Of a stretch of DNA of 64,000 nucleotides, positions 1 to 8,773 are shown in pieces. A model generated the notes under the pieces. That model saw only the letters and a list, made by a program, of their open reading frames with translations. It did not search any database and was not told the DNA's origin. Origin of the DNA: Zhenhengia yiwuensis (GTDB taxonomy: Bacteria > Bacillota > Clostridia > Lachnospirales > Cellulosilyticaceae). Numbering within the stretch: position 1 is the stretch's first letter; each line of letters opens with the position of its first letter. Where the stretch lies: assembly GCF_014384995.1 (NCBI RefSeq), contig NZ_JACRSY010000001.1, positions 1 to 64,000 of the forward strand. Reading direction: 5' to 3'. Made by a program: the position numbers and the translations under genes.

Positions 1-116
1 TAGAGGCTGCTTGAAAAAAATATGCAGTTGGCGAACTATTCAATATGCCTTAAGGCATTGCTAGTAACATGCCCTTATAGGGCTAGAGCAAACCACCCGT
101 TAGACGGGTGGTTATG
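1..116 (+). mobile_element. Possible right end of an IS200/IS605-type element
   Basis: Three short hairpins lie in series: ATGCCTTAAGGCAT (about 46-59), AGCCCTATAAGGGC-like around 70-83, and a perfect 9-bp stem AACCACCCG/CGGGTGGTT at 91-113 followed by TATGATTAT. Such a GC-rich CCACCC/GGGTGG hairpin just before TATGATT is typical, from memory, of the 3' end (and tnpB-associated RNA) of IS200/IS605 elements in clostridia. No tnpA or tnpB reading frame lies inside the window, so the transposase would be to the left. It could instead be a solitary element end or a simple terminator. Confidence 0.45.
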
Positions 117-237
117 ATTATGGAATACATCCTTAATTGTAGGTTATTTTTACAGAATAAATTATAATAGGTAGAAAGAGCTTGTAACTTTTTACTTTTT
201 AAGAAACGGGAAAAAATTTATGGTGAAAAGAAGGAAG

Positions 238-265
238 TTGACAAATAAGAAAAATAAGATAAAAT
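238..265 (+). promoter_or_regulatory. Promoter of the marR-ABC operon
   Basis: TTGACA at 238-243 and TAAAAT at 260-265 are separated by 16 bp. The -10 overlaps the start of the palindromic operator, which fits repression by steric block. Confidence 0.6.
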
Positions 266-285
266 ATATAGCATGCTATATATTT
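262..285 (+). promoter_or_regulatory. Palindromic MarR-type operator
   Basis: A perfect 24-bp palindrome with core ATAGCATGCTAT covers the -10/+1 region of the MarR gene and ends beside its GGAGG. A near copy of the core (ATAGCTTGCTAT) recurs at 758-769 before the exporter genes. This is the arrangement expected for autoregulation by a dimeric winged-helix MarR protein; binding itself is inferred. Confidence 0.65.
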
Positions 286-298
286 GGAGGATAAAAAA

Positions 299-739
299 GT
301 GAAATGTACAGATCATCATCAGCATATAGGGTTCTTAATTAAATGCATTGATAAGACTATTGTTAATGAAATTAATAAGGAGTTAGAAAAATATGATATA
401 ACAGCAGTACAACAGGAAATTCTCGTTTATTTATATTTTTCAAAAAATCAAGGACCTGTGTATCAAAAAGATATTGAACACTATCTAAGGTTGTCCAATC
501 CAACTGTGGCAGGCATTGTAAAACGTCTAGAAAGCAAGAAGATGATAAATCGTTTTCCGGCAAAAGAAGATGGTCGTTTTAAATGTCTAGTACTTACAGA
601 AAAAGGTGAAGAAGTTGTACTTGAAACTTTAAGTATTGGTCCTAATAAGATAGAAGGCTATTTAACAAAAGGATTAAACCAGGAAGAGCGTAAGGAACTG
701 GTGACACTGTTAAATAAAGTGCTTAAGAGCATAAAATAG
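299..739 (+). CDS. MarR-family transcriptional regulator
   Basis: This 146-residue protein is a dimeric winged-helix regulator of the MarR family. The helix-turn-helix and wing fall at about residues 45-95 (VYQKDIEHYLRLSNPTVAGI then a wing with KEDGR), and the C-terminal helices would form the dimer interface. The GTG at 299 is preferred because GGAGG at 286-290 sits 8 bases upstream; a TTG at 284 overlaps that ribosome binding site. The gene precedes a two-gene ABC exporter by 86 bp, and a palindrome overlaps its promoter with a second core before the exporter. It therefore probably represses itself and the exporter until a ligand, perhaps a toxic compound, binds. The ligand is unknown. Confidence 0.9.
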   Translation: MKCTDHHQHIGFLIKCIDKTIVNEINKELEKYDITAVQQEILVYLYFSKNQGPVYQKDIEHYLRLSNPTVAGIVKRLESKKMINRFPAKEDGRFKCLVLTEKGEEVVLETLSIGPNKIEGYLTKGLNQEERKELVTLLNKVLKSIK

Positions 740-757
740 ATAATTATCAGTAAATAG

Positions 758-769
758 ATAGCTTGCTAT
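758..769 (+). promoter_or_regulatory. Second copy of the MarR operator core
   Basis: ATAGCTTGCTAT matches the 262-285 operator core (ATAGCATGCTAT) at 11 of 12 positions. It lies between the regulator stop and the exporter start, so the exporter may have its own control or be blocked by a bridged repressor. Confidence 0.5.
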
Positions 770-824
770 ATAGTTGTTATACCGGTATATAGACAGAATT
801 AAAACAACAAGAGGGGTGACTAGA

Positions 825-2561
825 ATGATTAAAAAACTTATGCCGTATATGAGTAAATATAAAAAGGCACTAGGCCTAGCTGTCATGTTTGCAGCATTAG
901 AAGCGGTATTTGAGTTGTTGATTCCATTAGTAATGGCTCGTATTGTAGACGTTGGAATTAGTACAGGAGATATGAGCTATACAGTAATGATGGGTATACT
1001 TATGGTTGTAATGGCACTTATTTCATTAAGCTTTGGATTAGCACTTTCTAAGTATGCAGCTATTGCGGGGCAAGGATTAGGAGCGGAGCTTCGTGAAGCT
1101 GAATATAGAAAAATACAGACTTATTCCTTTAAAAATATTGAGAAGTTTAGTACAGCTTCTTTAATTACACGTTTAACAACAGATGTTACAGCAGTACAAA
1201 ATGCTGTAACAATGGGAATTAAATTATTAGTTCGTGCACCAATGATGCTTATTTGTGCATGTATTTTAGCAACGCTCATTAGTCCTAAATTAGCATTAAT
1301 TTTCCTTGTTTCAATGCCAGCATTAATTTGTGCTATAGGTTTTATTATTATGAAAGTAAGACCTAAGTTTGAAATGATGCAAAAACGTATTGACCAAATG
1401 AATACGACTGTTCAAGAAAACTTAGTAGGTATTCGTGTGGTTAAGGCATTTGTTAGAGCAAAGAAAGAAAAAGAAAAGTTTAAAAAGAGTAATGACGAAT
1501 TAAGAATGGCATCAGAGGGTGCATTTAGCATTGTTGTATTTAGTATGCCAGTAATGCAACTTGTAATGTTTGCAAGTATTATTGTTATTTTATGGAATGG
1601 TGGGCATTTCGTCTATAATGGAGAGCTTACTATTGGGAATCTTACAAGTTTTGTTGTGTACTCTAATCAAATTTTAATTTCTTTAATGATGTTAGCTATG
1701 GCACTTATGATGATTTCACGTTCAATTGCATCAATAGCACGTATTATTGAGGTATTAGAAGAAGAAGTAGATATTAAGAACCCAGAAGTATCTCCTATTT
1801 TGGAAGTTAAAGATGGTGAGATTGAATTTAGGAATGTAAGCTTTAAGTATGAAGAAGATGGTGACCAAAATAATTTAGAAAATATAAATCTTAAGATTAA
1901 GGCAGGTCAAACAATAGGAATAATAGGTGGAACAGGATCAGGAAAAACAAGTCTTGTACAGCTTATTCCAAGATTATATGACGTAACCCAAGGAGAAGTA
2001 TTAGTAGGTGGCGTTAATGTAAAAGATTATGAATTAGAAACACTTCGTAATGCTGTAGCTATGGTACTTCAAAAAAATACTCTATTTTCTGGTAGTATTA
2101 GAGAGAACCTTAAATGGGGGAATGAAAATGCTACAGACGAGCAAATAGATAAGGTATGTGAAGCTTCTTGTGCCAATGAGTTTATTAGCAGGCTACCAGG
2201 AGGCCTTGAGATGGACCTTGGCCAAGGTGGAGTCAATGTATCTGGCGGGCAAAAGCAAAGATTATGTATTGCAAGGGCACTTTTAAAAGAGCCTAAAGTA
2301 CTTATATTAGATGATAGTACAAGTGCTGTGGATACTGCAACAGATGCTAAAATTAGGGCAGCATTTGGTAAGAATCTAAATGGAACAACTAAGATTATTA
2401 TTGCACAAAGAGTTAATTCAATTTGTGAAGCAGATCAAATTATTGTATTAGATGATGGGAAGATTTGTGCAGTAGGTACCCATGATGAATTGATGATTCA
2501 TAGTGAGATCTACCGCGATGTATACAATTCTCAACAGGAAGGAGCTGGTTTTAGTGAGTAA
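825..2561 (+). CDS. ABC exporter subunit, degenerate-site half (heterodimeric multidrug type)
   Basis: This 578-residue half-transporter has six membrane segments (about residues 15-310) and a C-terminal ATPase domain. Walker A is GGTGSGKTS near residue 367 and the signature is VSGGQKQR near 471. The Walker B reads LILDDSTSAVD, with Asp in place of the catalytic Glu, and the switch His is replaced by Gln (IIIAQRVNSI). This pairing is the known hallmark of the non-catalytic partner in heterodimeric exporters such as TM287/288, LmrCD and EfrAB. The ATG at 825 follows GAGGGGTGA; an upstream TTG at 774 lacks such a site. The downstream gene overlaps by 8 bp and supplies the consensus site. Export of drugs or other amphiphiles is inferred from family and from the MarR neighbour. 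Confidence 0.9.
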   Translation: MIKKLMPYMSKYKKALGLAVMFAALEAVFELLIPLVMARIVDVGISTGDMSYTVMMGILMVVMALISLSFGLALSKYAAIAGQGLGAELREAEYRKIQTYSFKNIEKFSTASLITRLTTDVTAVQNAVTMGIKLLVRAPMMLICACILATLISPKLALIFLVSMPALICAIGFIIMKVRPKFEMMQKRIDQMNTTVQENLVGIRVVKAFVRAKKEKEKFKKSNDELRMASEGAFSIVVFSMPVMQLVMFASIIVILWNGGHFVYNGELTIGNLTSFVVYSNQILISLMMLAMALMMISRSIASIARIIEVLEEEVDIKNPEVSPILEVKDGEIEFRNVSFKYEEDGDQNNLENINLKIKAGQTIGIIGGTGSGKTSLVQLIPRLYDVTQGEVLVGGVNVKDYELETLRNAVAMVLQKNTLFSGSIRENLKWGNENATDEQIDKVCEASCANEFISRLPGGLEMDLGQGGVNVSGGQKQRLCIARALLKEPKVLILDDSTSAVDTATDAKIRAAFGKNLNGTTKIIIAQRVNSICEADQIIVLDDGKICAVGTHDELMIHSEIYRDVYNSQQEGAGFSE

Positions 2562-4413
2562 GGAACAGCAAATAAAGAAAACTAACAAGATGAAACAAAC
2601 CCTTGGTAAACTAGCTGGCTACCTAGGTAAATATAAATTAATACTTGTGCTTGTAGCATGTTTTATTGTAGTCAGCTCATTTTCTATGGTAGCTGGTACT
2701 TATTTCTTAAAGATTATTATTAATGACTATATCTTGCTTGGAGATTTTGCAGGACTTCTTAAAATGCTAGTGATACTCGGAAGTATCTACCTTGCAGGAG
2801 CAGCAAGTGCTTATATTTATTCACGTCTTATGGTACGTGTTGCACAAAGTACAATTCAAGATATTCGTACAGATTTATTTAATAAGATGCAACAACTTTC
2901 TATTGCATACTTTGATAGACATACACATGGTGACCTTATGAGTCTTTATACGAATGATATTGACAATATTAGTGAGGCACTTAATAACAGTTTGACTAAT
3001 ATTATTTCTTCACTTTTAACTTTTATAGGAATTATCATCATGATGGTTGTTTTAAGTCCAGTATTAAGTCTTGTGACATTTGTAATGCTTGCTTTGATGT
3101 TTGGCATTATCAAAATGTTTGGTAAGAAGAGTAAATATTACTTTGGTATGCAACAACAAAAAATGGCAGATGTAAATGGTTATATTGAAGAAATGATTGA
3201 AGGGCAAAAAGTTGTTAAAGTATTTTGCCATGAAGATCAAGCATTAGAAGACTTTAAAGGATATAATGAAGCATTAAGAGAGGCTTCAACAGGTGCACAA
3301 ACTTATGCAGGGATGATGATGCCTGCACTTGGAAATTTAACACACATTAGTTATGCTATTACTTGTTGTATCGGTGGACTTATGACAATTGCAGGTGCTT
3401 TTGATGTAGGGTCACTTGTTTCATACTTACAATATGTACGTCAAGTATCTCAACCTATTGCACAAGTATCGCAACAGGTTAATATGATTTTGGCTGCATT
3501 AGCAGGGGCAGAACGTATTTTTAATGTACTTGAAGAAGAACCAGAAGTAGATCAAGGTACAGTAACACTTTGTAAAGCTGAAGTAGATAGTAAGGATTGT
3601 TCTAAATTGACAGAAACGGATCAGTATACAGGTCACTGGGCATGGAAAATGAATGATGCACAAGGTACTTTAAAAGAACTTCGCGGGGATGTACAGTTTA
3701 AAAATGTAGTCTTTGGATATAATGAGAAGAAGACTATCTTAAAAGGTATTTCCCTTTATGCAAAACCTGGCCAAAAAATTGCCTTTGTTGGTTCAACAGG
3801 AGCAGGTAAAACAACAATTACCAACCTTATTAATCGTTTCTATGAAATTAACTCAGGAACGATTACTTATGATGGAATTGATATTAAAGATATTAAAAAA
3901 GATGACCTTAGAAAATCAATAGGTATTGTCCTTCAAGATACCCATCTTTTCACAGGAACAATTACAGAAAATATCCGTTATGGTAATCTACATGCTACAG
4001 ATGAAGAGGTTATAGCAGCAGCAAAACTTGCCAATGCTCATAGCTTTATTAAGCATTTACCACATGGATACGATACTGTTCTAACAGGAGATGGGGAAGG
4101 TCTTTCACAAGGACAAAGACAGCTTCTTGCTATTGCTAGAGCAGCGGTTGCCAACCCACCTGTATTAATTATGGATGAGGCAACAAGTTCTATTGATACA
4201 AGGACAGAGAAGCTTATTGCAGCAGGTATGGACAAGTTAATGGAAGGCAGAACAGTATTTGTTATTGCACATAGACTTTCAACTATTCGCAATGCCGATG
4301 CAATTATGGTACTTGAACAAGGTGAAATTATTGAAAGAGGAAACCATGAGTCTTTATTAGAACAAAAAGGACGTTATTATCAACTTTATACAGGTAAAGC
4401 TCAATTACACTAA
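2554..4413 (+). CDS. ABC exporter subunit, catalytic half (heterodimeric multidrug type)
   Basis: This 619-residue half-transporter is the partner of the preceding gene. Six membrane segments occupy about residues 20-320. An insertion of roughly 50 residues joins them to the ATPase domain, which has Walker A GSTGAGKTT near residue 414, an altered signature LSQGQRQLL near 516, a canonical Walker B LIMDEATSSIDT and switch His in IAHRLSTI. The combination of a normal Walker B/His here with a degenerate set in the partner predicts one fully active ATP site per dimer. The GTG at 2554 follows AGGAAGGAG and overlaps the previous stop, implying translational coupling. A strong terminator follows. Confidence 0.9.
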   Translation: MSKEQQIKKTNKMKQTLGKLAGYLGKYKLILVLVACFIVVSSFSMVAGTYFLKIIINDYILLGDFAGLLKMLVILGSIYLAGAASAYIYSRLMVRVAQSTIQDIRTDLFNKMQQLSIAYFDRHTHGDLMSLYTNDIDNISEALNNSLTNIISSLLTFIGIIIMMVVLSPVLSLVTFVMLALMFGIIKMFGKKSKYYFGMQQQKMADVNGYIEEMIEGQKVVKVFCHEDQALEDFKGYNEALREASTGAQTYAGMMMPALGNLTHISYAITCCIGGLMTIAGAFDVGSLVSYLQYVRQVSQPIAQVSQQVNMILAALAGAERIFNVLEEEPEVDQGTVTLCKAEVDSKDCSKLTETDQYTGHWAWKMNDAQGTLKELRGDVQFKNVVFGYNEKKTILKGISLYAKPGQKIAFVGSTGAGKTTITNLINRFYEINSGTITYDGIDIKDIKKDDLRKSIGIVLQDTHLFTGTITENIRYGNLHATDEEVIAAAKLANAHSFIKHLPHGYDTVLTGDGEGLSQGQRQLLAIARAAVANPPVLIMDEATSSIDTRTEKLIAAGMDKLMEGRTVFVIAHRLSTIRNADAIMVLEQGEIIERGNHESLLEQKGRYYQLYTGKAQLH

Positions 4414-4420
4414 AAATAGA

Positions 4421-4465
4421 AGCTGTCGTAACACTCAATTAAAGAGTTGTTTGCGACAGCTTTTT
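4421..4465 (+). terminator. Rho-independent terminator
   Basis: AGCTGTCG/CGACAGCT arms with an interrupted inner stem are followed by TTTTT, 8 bp after the exporter operon. Confidence 0.8.
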
Positions 4466-4578
4466 GCACATAAGTATTTAATTTTTTCAAATAAGCATTT
4501 AAATTCATGTAAAATTATTTATAATAGGTTATAGGATTGCAATTTATTTTAATTATGAAACTTCTAAGGAGAATAAGT

Positions 4579-6021
4579 ATGCGTAAAAAACCCAATATTA
4601 TATTTATATTAACAGATGATCAAGGGGCATGGGCTATGAACTGTGCAGGTAATGCAGATATTAAAACACCAAATCTTAATTATTTAGCAGAGAGTGGTAT
4701 AAGATTTGATAATTTCTTCTGTGCATCTCCTGTATGCTCACCAGCAAGAGCTTCTATTTTAACAGGATGTATTCCTTCACAGCATGGTGTGCATGACTGG
4801 ATTCGCTCCGGAAGCTTAGATAAGGAAAAATTAGGGGAGAAGAAAAATGATCCTTACTATAGCAATGAAGATAGACCTATTCAATATTTAGAGGGCTTAA
4901 GAACTTATACAGATATTTTAAGTGAAAATGGCTATACTTGTGCACTAGCTGGAAAGTGGCATCTTGGAGATAGTATGACACCACAGCATGGATATTCCAA
5001 GTGGTTTACCATAGGCCGAGGAGGTTGTTATTACTATAAAGCAGATGTTATTGAGAATGGTGAAATCTATTATGAAAATCGTTATATTACAGATGTCATT
5101 ACAAATAAAGCTATTGAGTATATTGAAGAGCTTAGTAGTAAAGAAGAGCCTTATTACATAAATGTCAATTATACAGCACCTCATGACCCTTGGGATGAAA
5201 ATCAGCACCCGAAGGAATTTGTAGACCTTTACAGAGACTGTGAATTTAATGCAACACCAAATGAACCTATCCATCCAAATCAAATTCATAGCGCACCAAT
5301 TGGCATAGGAGAAGAAAGAAAGAGACTCTTAAGAGGTTACTATGCTGCAGTAAGTGCTATGGATGCAGGTGTAGGACGAATTTTAGACAAGCTTAGAGAA
5401 AAAGGTGAACTTGAAAATACCATGATTATATTTAGTGCTGATAATGGTATGAATATGGGACATCATGGTATTTGGGGAAAAGGCAATGGAACTTTCCCGA
5501 TGAATTTATATGACACAGCTGTTAAAGTACCTTTTATTATAAGTTATCCGAAGGCATTTGAAGGTGGCAAGATAAGTTTTGATATGGCAAGTCACTATGA
5601 TATTATTCATACATTAGTAGATTGGCTGGAAATTGATGAAGAGCTGAGTGACCGCTTACCAGGTAGAAGCTTTAAACACAGTCTTCTAGGAGAAGAGGCC
5701 GAGGATCAAAGCATTATCATTTTAGATGAATATGGTCCGAACCGTATGATTCGTACAAAAGAGTGGAAATATATACATCGCTATCCTTATGGACCACACG
5801 AACTTTATCATCTAAGTGAAGATCCAGGAGAAAAGAATAATTTAATTGGCCAGTTAGAGTACAAGGAAATAGAAGAAAAACTTCGTAGTGAACTGGCGAA
5901 CTGGTTTACTAAATATGCAGATCCAAAGTTAGATGCAGCAAAAGAAGCTGTAACAGGTTGTGGACAGCTTAGAAAAGCTGGTGTTTATTCTGAAGGAAAG
6001 ATGACATACCATCCTCTTTAG
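4579..6021 (+). CDS. Type I sulfatase, Cys-type formylglycine enzyme
   Basis: This 480-residue alkaline-phosphatase-fold sulfatase hydrolyses sulfate esters, here probably on sugars. The N-terminal metal site is FILTDDQG (Asp13, Asp14), and the maturation motif is CSPAR with Cys53 as the residue oxidised to formylglycine. A Cys-type site in an anaerobe needs the radical-SAM maturase anSME, which is not in this window. A further metal site appears as IIFSADNGMNMGHHG. There is no signal peptide, so it should act in the cytoplasm. The ATG at 4579 follows AAGGAG; an upstream in-frame ATG adds 14 residues without such a site. It stands alone between terminators, 50 kb from the glycan operon that carries a second sulfatase. 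The exact substrate cannot be read from the sequence. Confidence 0.88.
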   Translation: MRKKPNIIFILTDDQGAWAMNCAGNADIKTPNLNYLAESGIRFDNFFCASPVCSPARASILTGCIPSQHGVHDWIRSGSLDKEKLGEKKNDPYYSNEDRPIQYLEGLRTYTDILSENGYTCALAGKWHLGDSMTPQHGYSKWFTIGRGGCYYYKADVIENGEIYYENRYITDVITNKAIEYIEELSSKEEPYYINVNYTAPHDPWDENQHPKEFVDLYRDCEFNATPNEPIHPNQIHSAPIGIGEERKRLLRGYYAAVSAMDAGVGRILDKLREKGELENTMIIFSADNGMNMGHHGIWGKGNGTFPMNLYDTAVKVPFIISYPKAFEGGKISFDMASHYDIIHTLVDWLEIDEELSDRLPGRSFKHSLLGEEAEDQSIIILDEYGPNRMIRTKEWKYIHRYPYGPHELYHLSEDPGEKNNLIGQLEYKEIEEKLRSELANWFTKYADPKLDAAKEAVTGCGQLRKAGVYSEGKMTYHPL

Positions 6022-6042
6022 TTTTCTAAAGAGGATTTTTTT
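6011..6042 (+). terminator. Rho-independent terminator overlapping the sulfatase stop
   Basis: ATCCTCTTTAG/CTAAAGAGGAT is an 11-bp stem with a TTTT loop and a seven-T tail. The left arm contains the sulfatase stop codon. Confidence 0.85.
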
Positions 6043-6153
6043 ATAGACTTTAACTTTAGATGAAGGTTTAGAATAAATAAATTGAAATACAAGATAAATT
6101 TGAAATATAATAATTTAGTAACTGAATCATACTAGAAGAAAGAAGAGACAAAT

Positions 6154-7521
6154 GTGGAAACTGATTTTTCAAAGGGAAGTGTCATAGGTAGTATATTAAA
6201 ACTTGCTGTGCCTATGACATTAGCACAACTGATTAATGTACTCTACAATGTAGTAGATAGGATGTACATAGGGAGGATGCCAGAAAATGCTACTTTATCT
6301 TTAACTGGGCTAGGGTTAGCATTGCCTATTATTACAATTGTAATTGCTTTTGCCAATCTATTTGGTATGGGTGGTGCACCACTTTTTTCTATAGCAAGAG
6401 GGGCAGGGGAGGATGAAGAAGCAGAACATATTATGGGAAATGCTTTTGTACTACTCATAAGTTTTGGAATACTGCTTACTCTATTAGGCTTACTCTTTAA
6501 GAAACCCCTGCTCTTCTTGTTTGGAGCAAGTGAGTCAACCTTTCCTTATGCAAATGACTATATTACTATTTATCTTTTAGGGAGCTTATTTGTGATGATA
6601 GGACTAGGTATGAATAGTTTTATCAATGCGCAAGGATTTGGAAAAATAGGTATGCTAACTGTAGCTATTGGTGCTGTAGCTAATATTATTTTAGACCCAA
6701 TTTTTATATTTGGTTTTAATATGGGGGTTCAAGGAGCAGCTTTAGCTACAGTTATTTCACAAATCCTATCAGCTATATGGATTATAAAGTTTTTAACTGG
6801 GAAGAAAGCTCTTCTAAAGCTTAAAGTAACTTGTTTTAAGCTTAAGAAGGAGCGTGTCAAAAAGATAGTAGGTCTTGGATTATCAGGATTTATTATGGCT
6901 ATTACCAATGGTGCTGTTCAGATTGTTTGTAATGCTAGTCTGCAGTTTTACGGGGGAGACCTCTATGTAGGGGTTATGACTATTATTAATACAGTAAGAG
7001 AATTAGTGACCATGCCTGTTTTAGGTGTGACCAATAGTGCTCAACCCGTAATAGGTTATAACTATGGTGCAAAGGCTTATAGTAGGGTTAAAATTGCTAT
7101 CAAATTTATGTCAGGAGCATGTATTTTATATACATTAGTGGCATGGGCTGTTGTACATGGTTTTCCAGCTTTCTTCATCCAAATTTTTAATCATGATGAA
7201 GCTATTATTCAGGCAGGTATACCAGCTATGAAGATTTATTTTTTCGGATTCTTTATGATGGCGCTTCAATTTGCAGGACAATCTGTATTTGTAGGACTCG
7301 GGAAGTCTAAGCAAGCTATATTCTTTTCCTTATTTAGAAAGGCCATTATTGTTATTCCACTTACACTTATTCTGCCGAGATTATTTGGATTAAATATAGA
7401 AGGTGTATTTATGGCTGAACCTATCTCTAATTTTATCGGAGGAGCGGCCTGCTTTATTACTATGTTGATGCTCATCTGGCCTGAGTTGAATCAGAATAAG
7501 ACTTTGCAACAAAATATTTAG
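6154..7521 (+). CDS. MATE-family multidrug/cation antiporter
   Basis: This 455-residue polytopic protein has about twelve hydrophobic segments in two MatE repeats. Typical motifs include the first-helix region PMTLAQLINVLYNVVDRMYIG, LGMNSFINAQGFGK and VTNSAQPVIGYNYGA. Family members exchange Na+ or H+ for cationic drugs or metabolites across the membrane. The GTG at 6154 is the start in this frame; only a weak purine-rich stretch precedes it. The gene is apparently monocistronic, with no regulator next to it. The substrate is unknown. Confidence 0.9.
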   Translation: METDFSKGSVIGSILKLAVPMTLAQLINVLYNVVDRMYIGRMPENATLSLTGLGLALPIITIVIAFANLFGMGGAPLFSIARGAGEDEEAEHIMGNAFVLLISFGILLTLLGLLFKKPLLFLFGASESTFPYANDYITIYLLGSLFVMIGLGMNSFINAQGFGKIGMLTVAIGAVANIILDPIFIFGFNMGVQGAALATVISQILSAIWIIKFLTGKKALLKLKVTCFKLKKERVKKIVGLGLSGFIMAITNGAVQIVCNASLQFYGGDLYVGVMTIINTVRELVTMPVLGVTNSAQPVIGYNYGAKAYSRVKIAIKFMSGACILYTLVAWAVVHGFPAFFIQIFNHDEAIIQAGIPAMKIYFFGFFMMALQFAGQSVFVGLGKSKQAIFFSLFRKAIIVIPLTLILPRLFGLNIEGVFMAEPISNFIGGAACFITMLMLIWPELNQNKTLQQNI

Positions 7522-7600
7522 GTTGTATACCCTAAAAGGTAGAATTATAGTAAGTAACAAGGTATACTAAAGGTATAAAAGATACGAGGGAGGGACTAGG

Positions 7601-7831
7601 ATGCAACAACTTATAGAACGTGTAAATAGTCAAGTTACTAACTTTAAAGTAGAAGATTGGTTTATTTTTAAAATGGCTATTCTTATTGTAGGAGCTATTA
7701 TAGGATGTAGTTTTTCTGACACCTGTAAGAAGCTTCGCCCATTACTTATAATAGTTTGGGTGTGTGCATTTACTTATATTATACTTCGCATTTTTATATT
7801 AGAAGAAAGTCCTTTAAAATTGGAAAAGTAA
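7601..7831 (+). CDS. Small membrane protein of unknown function
   Basis: This 76-residue protein starts at ATG 7601 behind GAGGGAGG. It has an amphipathic N-terminus and two predicted membrane segments (about residues 23-40 and 46-66) separated by a short basic loop CKKLRPLL. Similar short two-helix proteins in clostridia are sometimes labelled phosphate-transporter permease, a name not supported by anything visible here. It stands alone before a strong terminator. Confidence 0.7.
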   Translation: MQQLIERVNSQVTNFKVEDWFIFKMAILIVGAIIGCSFSDTCKKLRPLLIIVWVCAFTYIILRIFILEESPLKLEK

Positions 7832-7840
7832 TACTATTAT

Positions 7841-7880
7841 AAAACTCCTTAGATTATAATCTAAGGAGTTTTATAATTTT
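7841..7880 (+). terminator. Rho-independent terminator
   Basis: A perfect long inverted repeat (AAAACTCCTTAGATT/AATCTAAGGAGTTTT) is followed by ATAATTTTTATAA. It begins 9 bp after the small membrane protein. Confidence 0.8.
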
Positions 7881-7983
7881 TATAACGGATCAATTTGATA
7901 GAAAAATTTTAATAAGAAAAAGTTAGTAGTAAAAAATATATAAACTTATAAGTAAAATTATGCTGTGTTAGATTATTATATTG

Positions 7984-8012
7984 TTGTAATATAATATATG
8001 AATATGTATAAT
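7984..8012 (+). promoter_or_regulatory. Promoter of the HD-GYP/DUF5317 module
   Basis: TTGTAA at 7984-7989 and TATAAT at 8007-8012 are spaced by 17 bp, 43 bp before the first gene of the module. Confidence 0.6.
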
Positions 8013-8054
8013 AAAGCTAGAATATGAAAAGAGGGGCAGAAATGAGGCGAGAGA

Positions 8055-8666
8055 ATGAATTATCAGCTATTTCATGATATGATCAAAAAAATTGATGGTA
8101 TCTTACATGTTAAAATACAATTTGATGAAGAGACTATAAAAGAGATACATATTGTAGCGGGGAATAATAGATCAGCTAAGCAAATTGTGAGGGATATAGA
8201 ATCTACTCTATTAGCAGTATTTGATTATGAGATTGATCGCAAAATTATTAGTATTGCCCAAATAGATACAGAGATTGTAAAACCTATTAAGCGAATTAAG
8301 TATGAAGGACTTTCTATAGGTAATGAAGGTAATGAACTTCAATGCCAAGTAAAATTAGAGCATGAAGGGGAAATTCATTCTTGTATAAAACAGTGTATTA
8401 AAACAACACGTAATCGATATAACATTATTGCGAGAACAACAATTGGAGCCATAGAAGAAATTACAAAAGGTAAGTATATTTTTGATGTACAAGATACTTT
8501 TGTAATAGATAGTAAAGAGATTAGTTTTGCCTGCGTTATTGTTAATATGATTGAAAAGGGCAAAGAAGATCATTTAATAGGAACAGCTTTAATTAGGGAT
8601 GACATTAACGAAGCAATGGCTCGTGCAACCCTAGATGTAGTAAATCGGAAACTTACCGATTATTAA
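8055..8666 (+). CDS. Conserved protein of unknown function, first gene of a c-di-GMP module
   Basis: The function of this 203-residue soluble protein is not recognised. Its N-terminus looks like a small alpha/beta domain with a basic stretch NNRSAKQIVRDIESTLL (about residues 37-53) and IDRKIISIAQI after it. The rest is a predicted alpha/beta region containing a second repeat-like unit. From memory, similar proteins occur beside HD-GYP and DUF5317 genes in other clostridia. The start at 8055 follows GAGGCGAGAG. No membrane segment or signal peptide is visible. Its place ahead of a leader, peptide and HD-GYP gene suggests a regulatory or adaptor role, which is inference only. Confidence 0.7.
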   Translation: MNYQLFHDMIKKIDGILHVKIQFDEETIKEIHIVAGNNRSAKQIVRDIESTLLAVFDYEIDRKIISIAQIDTEIVKPIKRIKYEGLSIGNEGNELQCQVKLEHEGEIHSCIKQCIKTTRNRYNIIARTTIGAIEEITKGKYIFDVQDTFVIDSKEISFACVIVNMIEKGKEDHLIGTALIRDDINEAMARATLDVVNRKLTDY

Positions 8667-8701
8667 TTTGGTATAGAGGCCAATTATAGAAAATGCAATA
8701 A

Positions 8702-8763
8702 CCCTTTAGCGGAGAGGAAACATGACGGATGATTAGCGGAGGTCTGTTAATCTACATAAAGGG
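8702..8763 (+). ncRNA. Candidate structured leader before the 28-residue peptide gene
   Basis: CCCTTTA (8702-8708) pairs with TAAAGGG (8757-8763), enclosing a second hairpin GATTA/TAATC (8731-8752). TTAGCGGAG occurs twice (8706-8714 and 8733-8741). The closing strand lies directly before the peptide start at 8774 and overlaps its GGGGG ribosome binding site, so folding would hide that site. It matched no riboswitch class I could recall; c-di-GMP-I and -II consensus features are absent. Confidence 0.4.
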
Positions 8764-8773
8764 GGAAACACTG

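Noticed and set aside
8702..8763. Cyclic di-GMP riboswitch (class I or II)
   Set aside because: The position before an HD-GYP gene is tempting, but the conserved aptamer segments of both classes are missing; recorded only as an unidentified structured leader.
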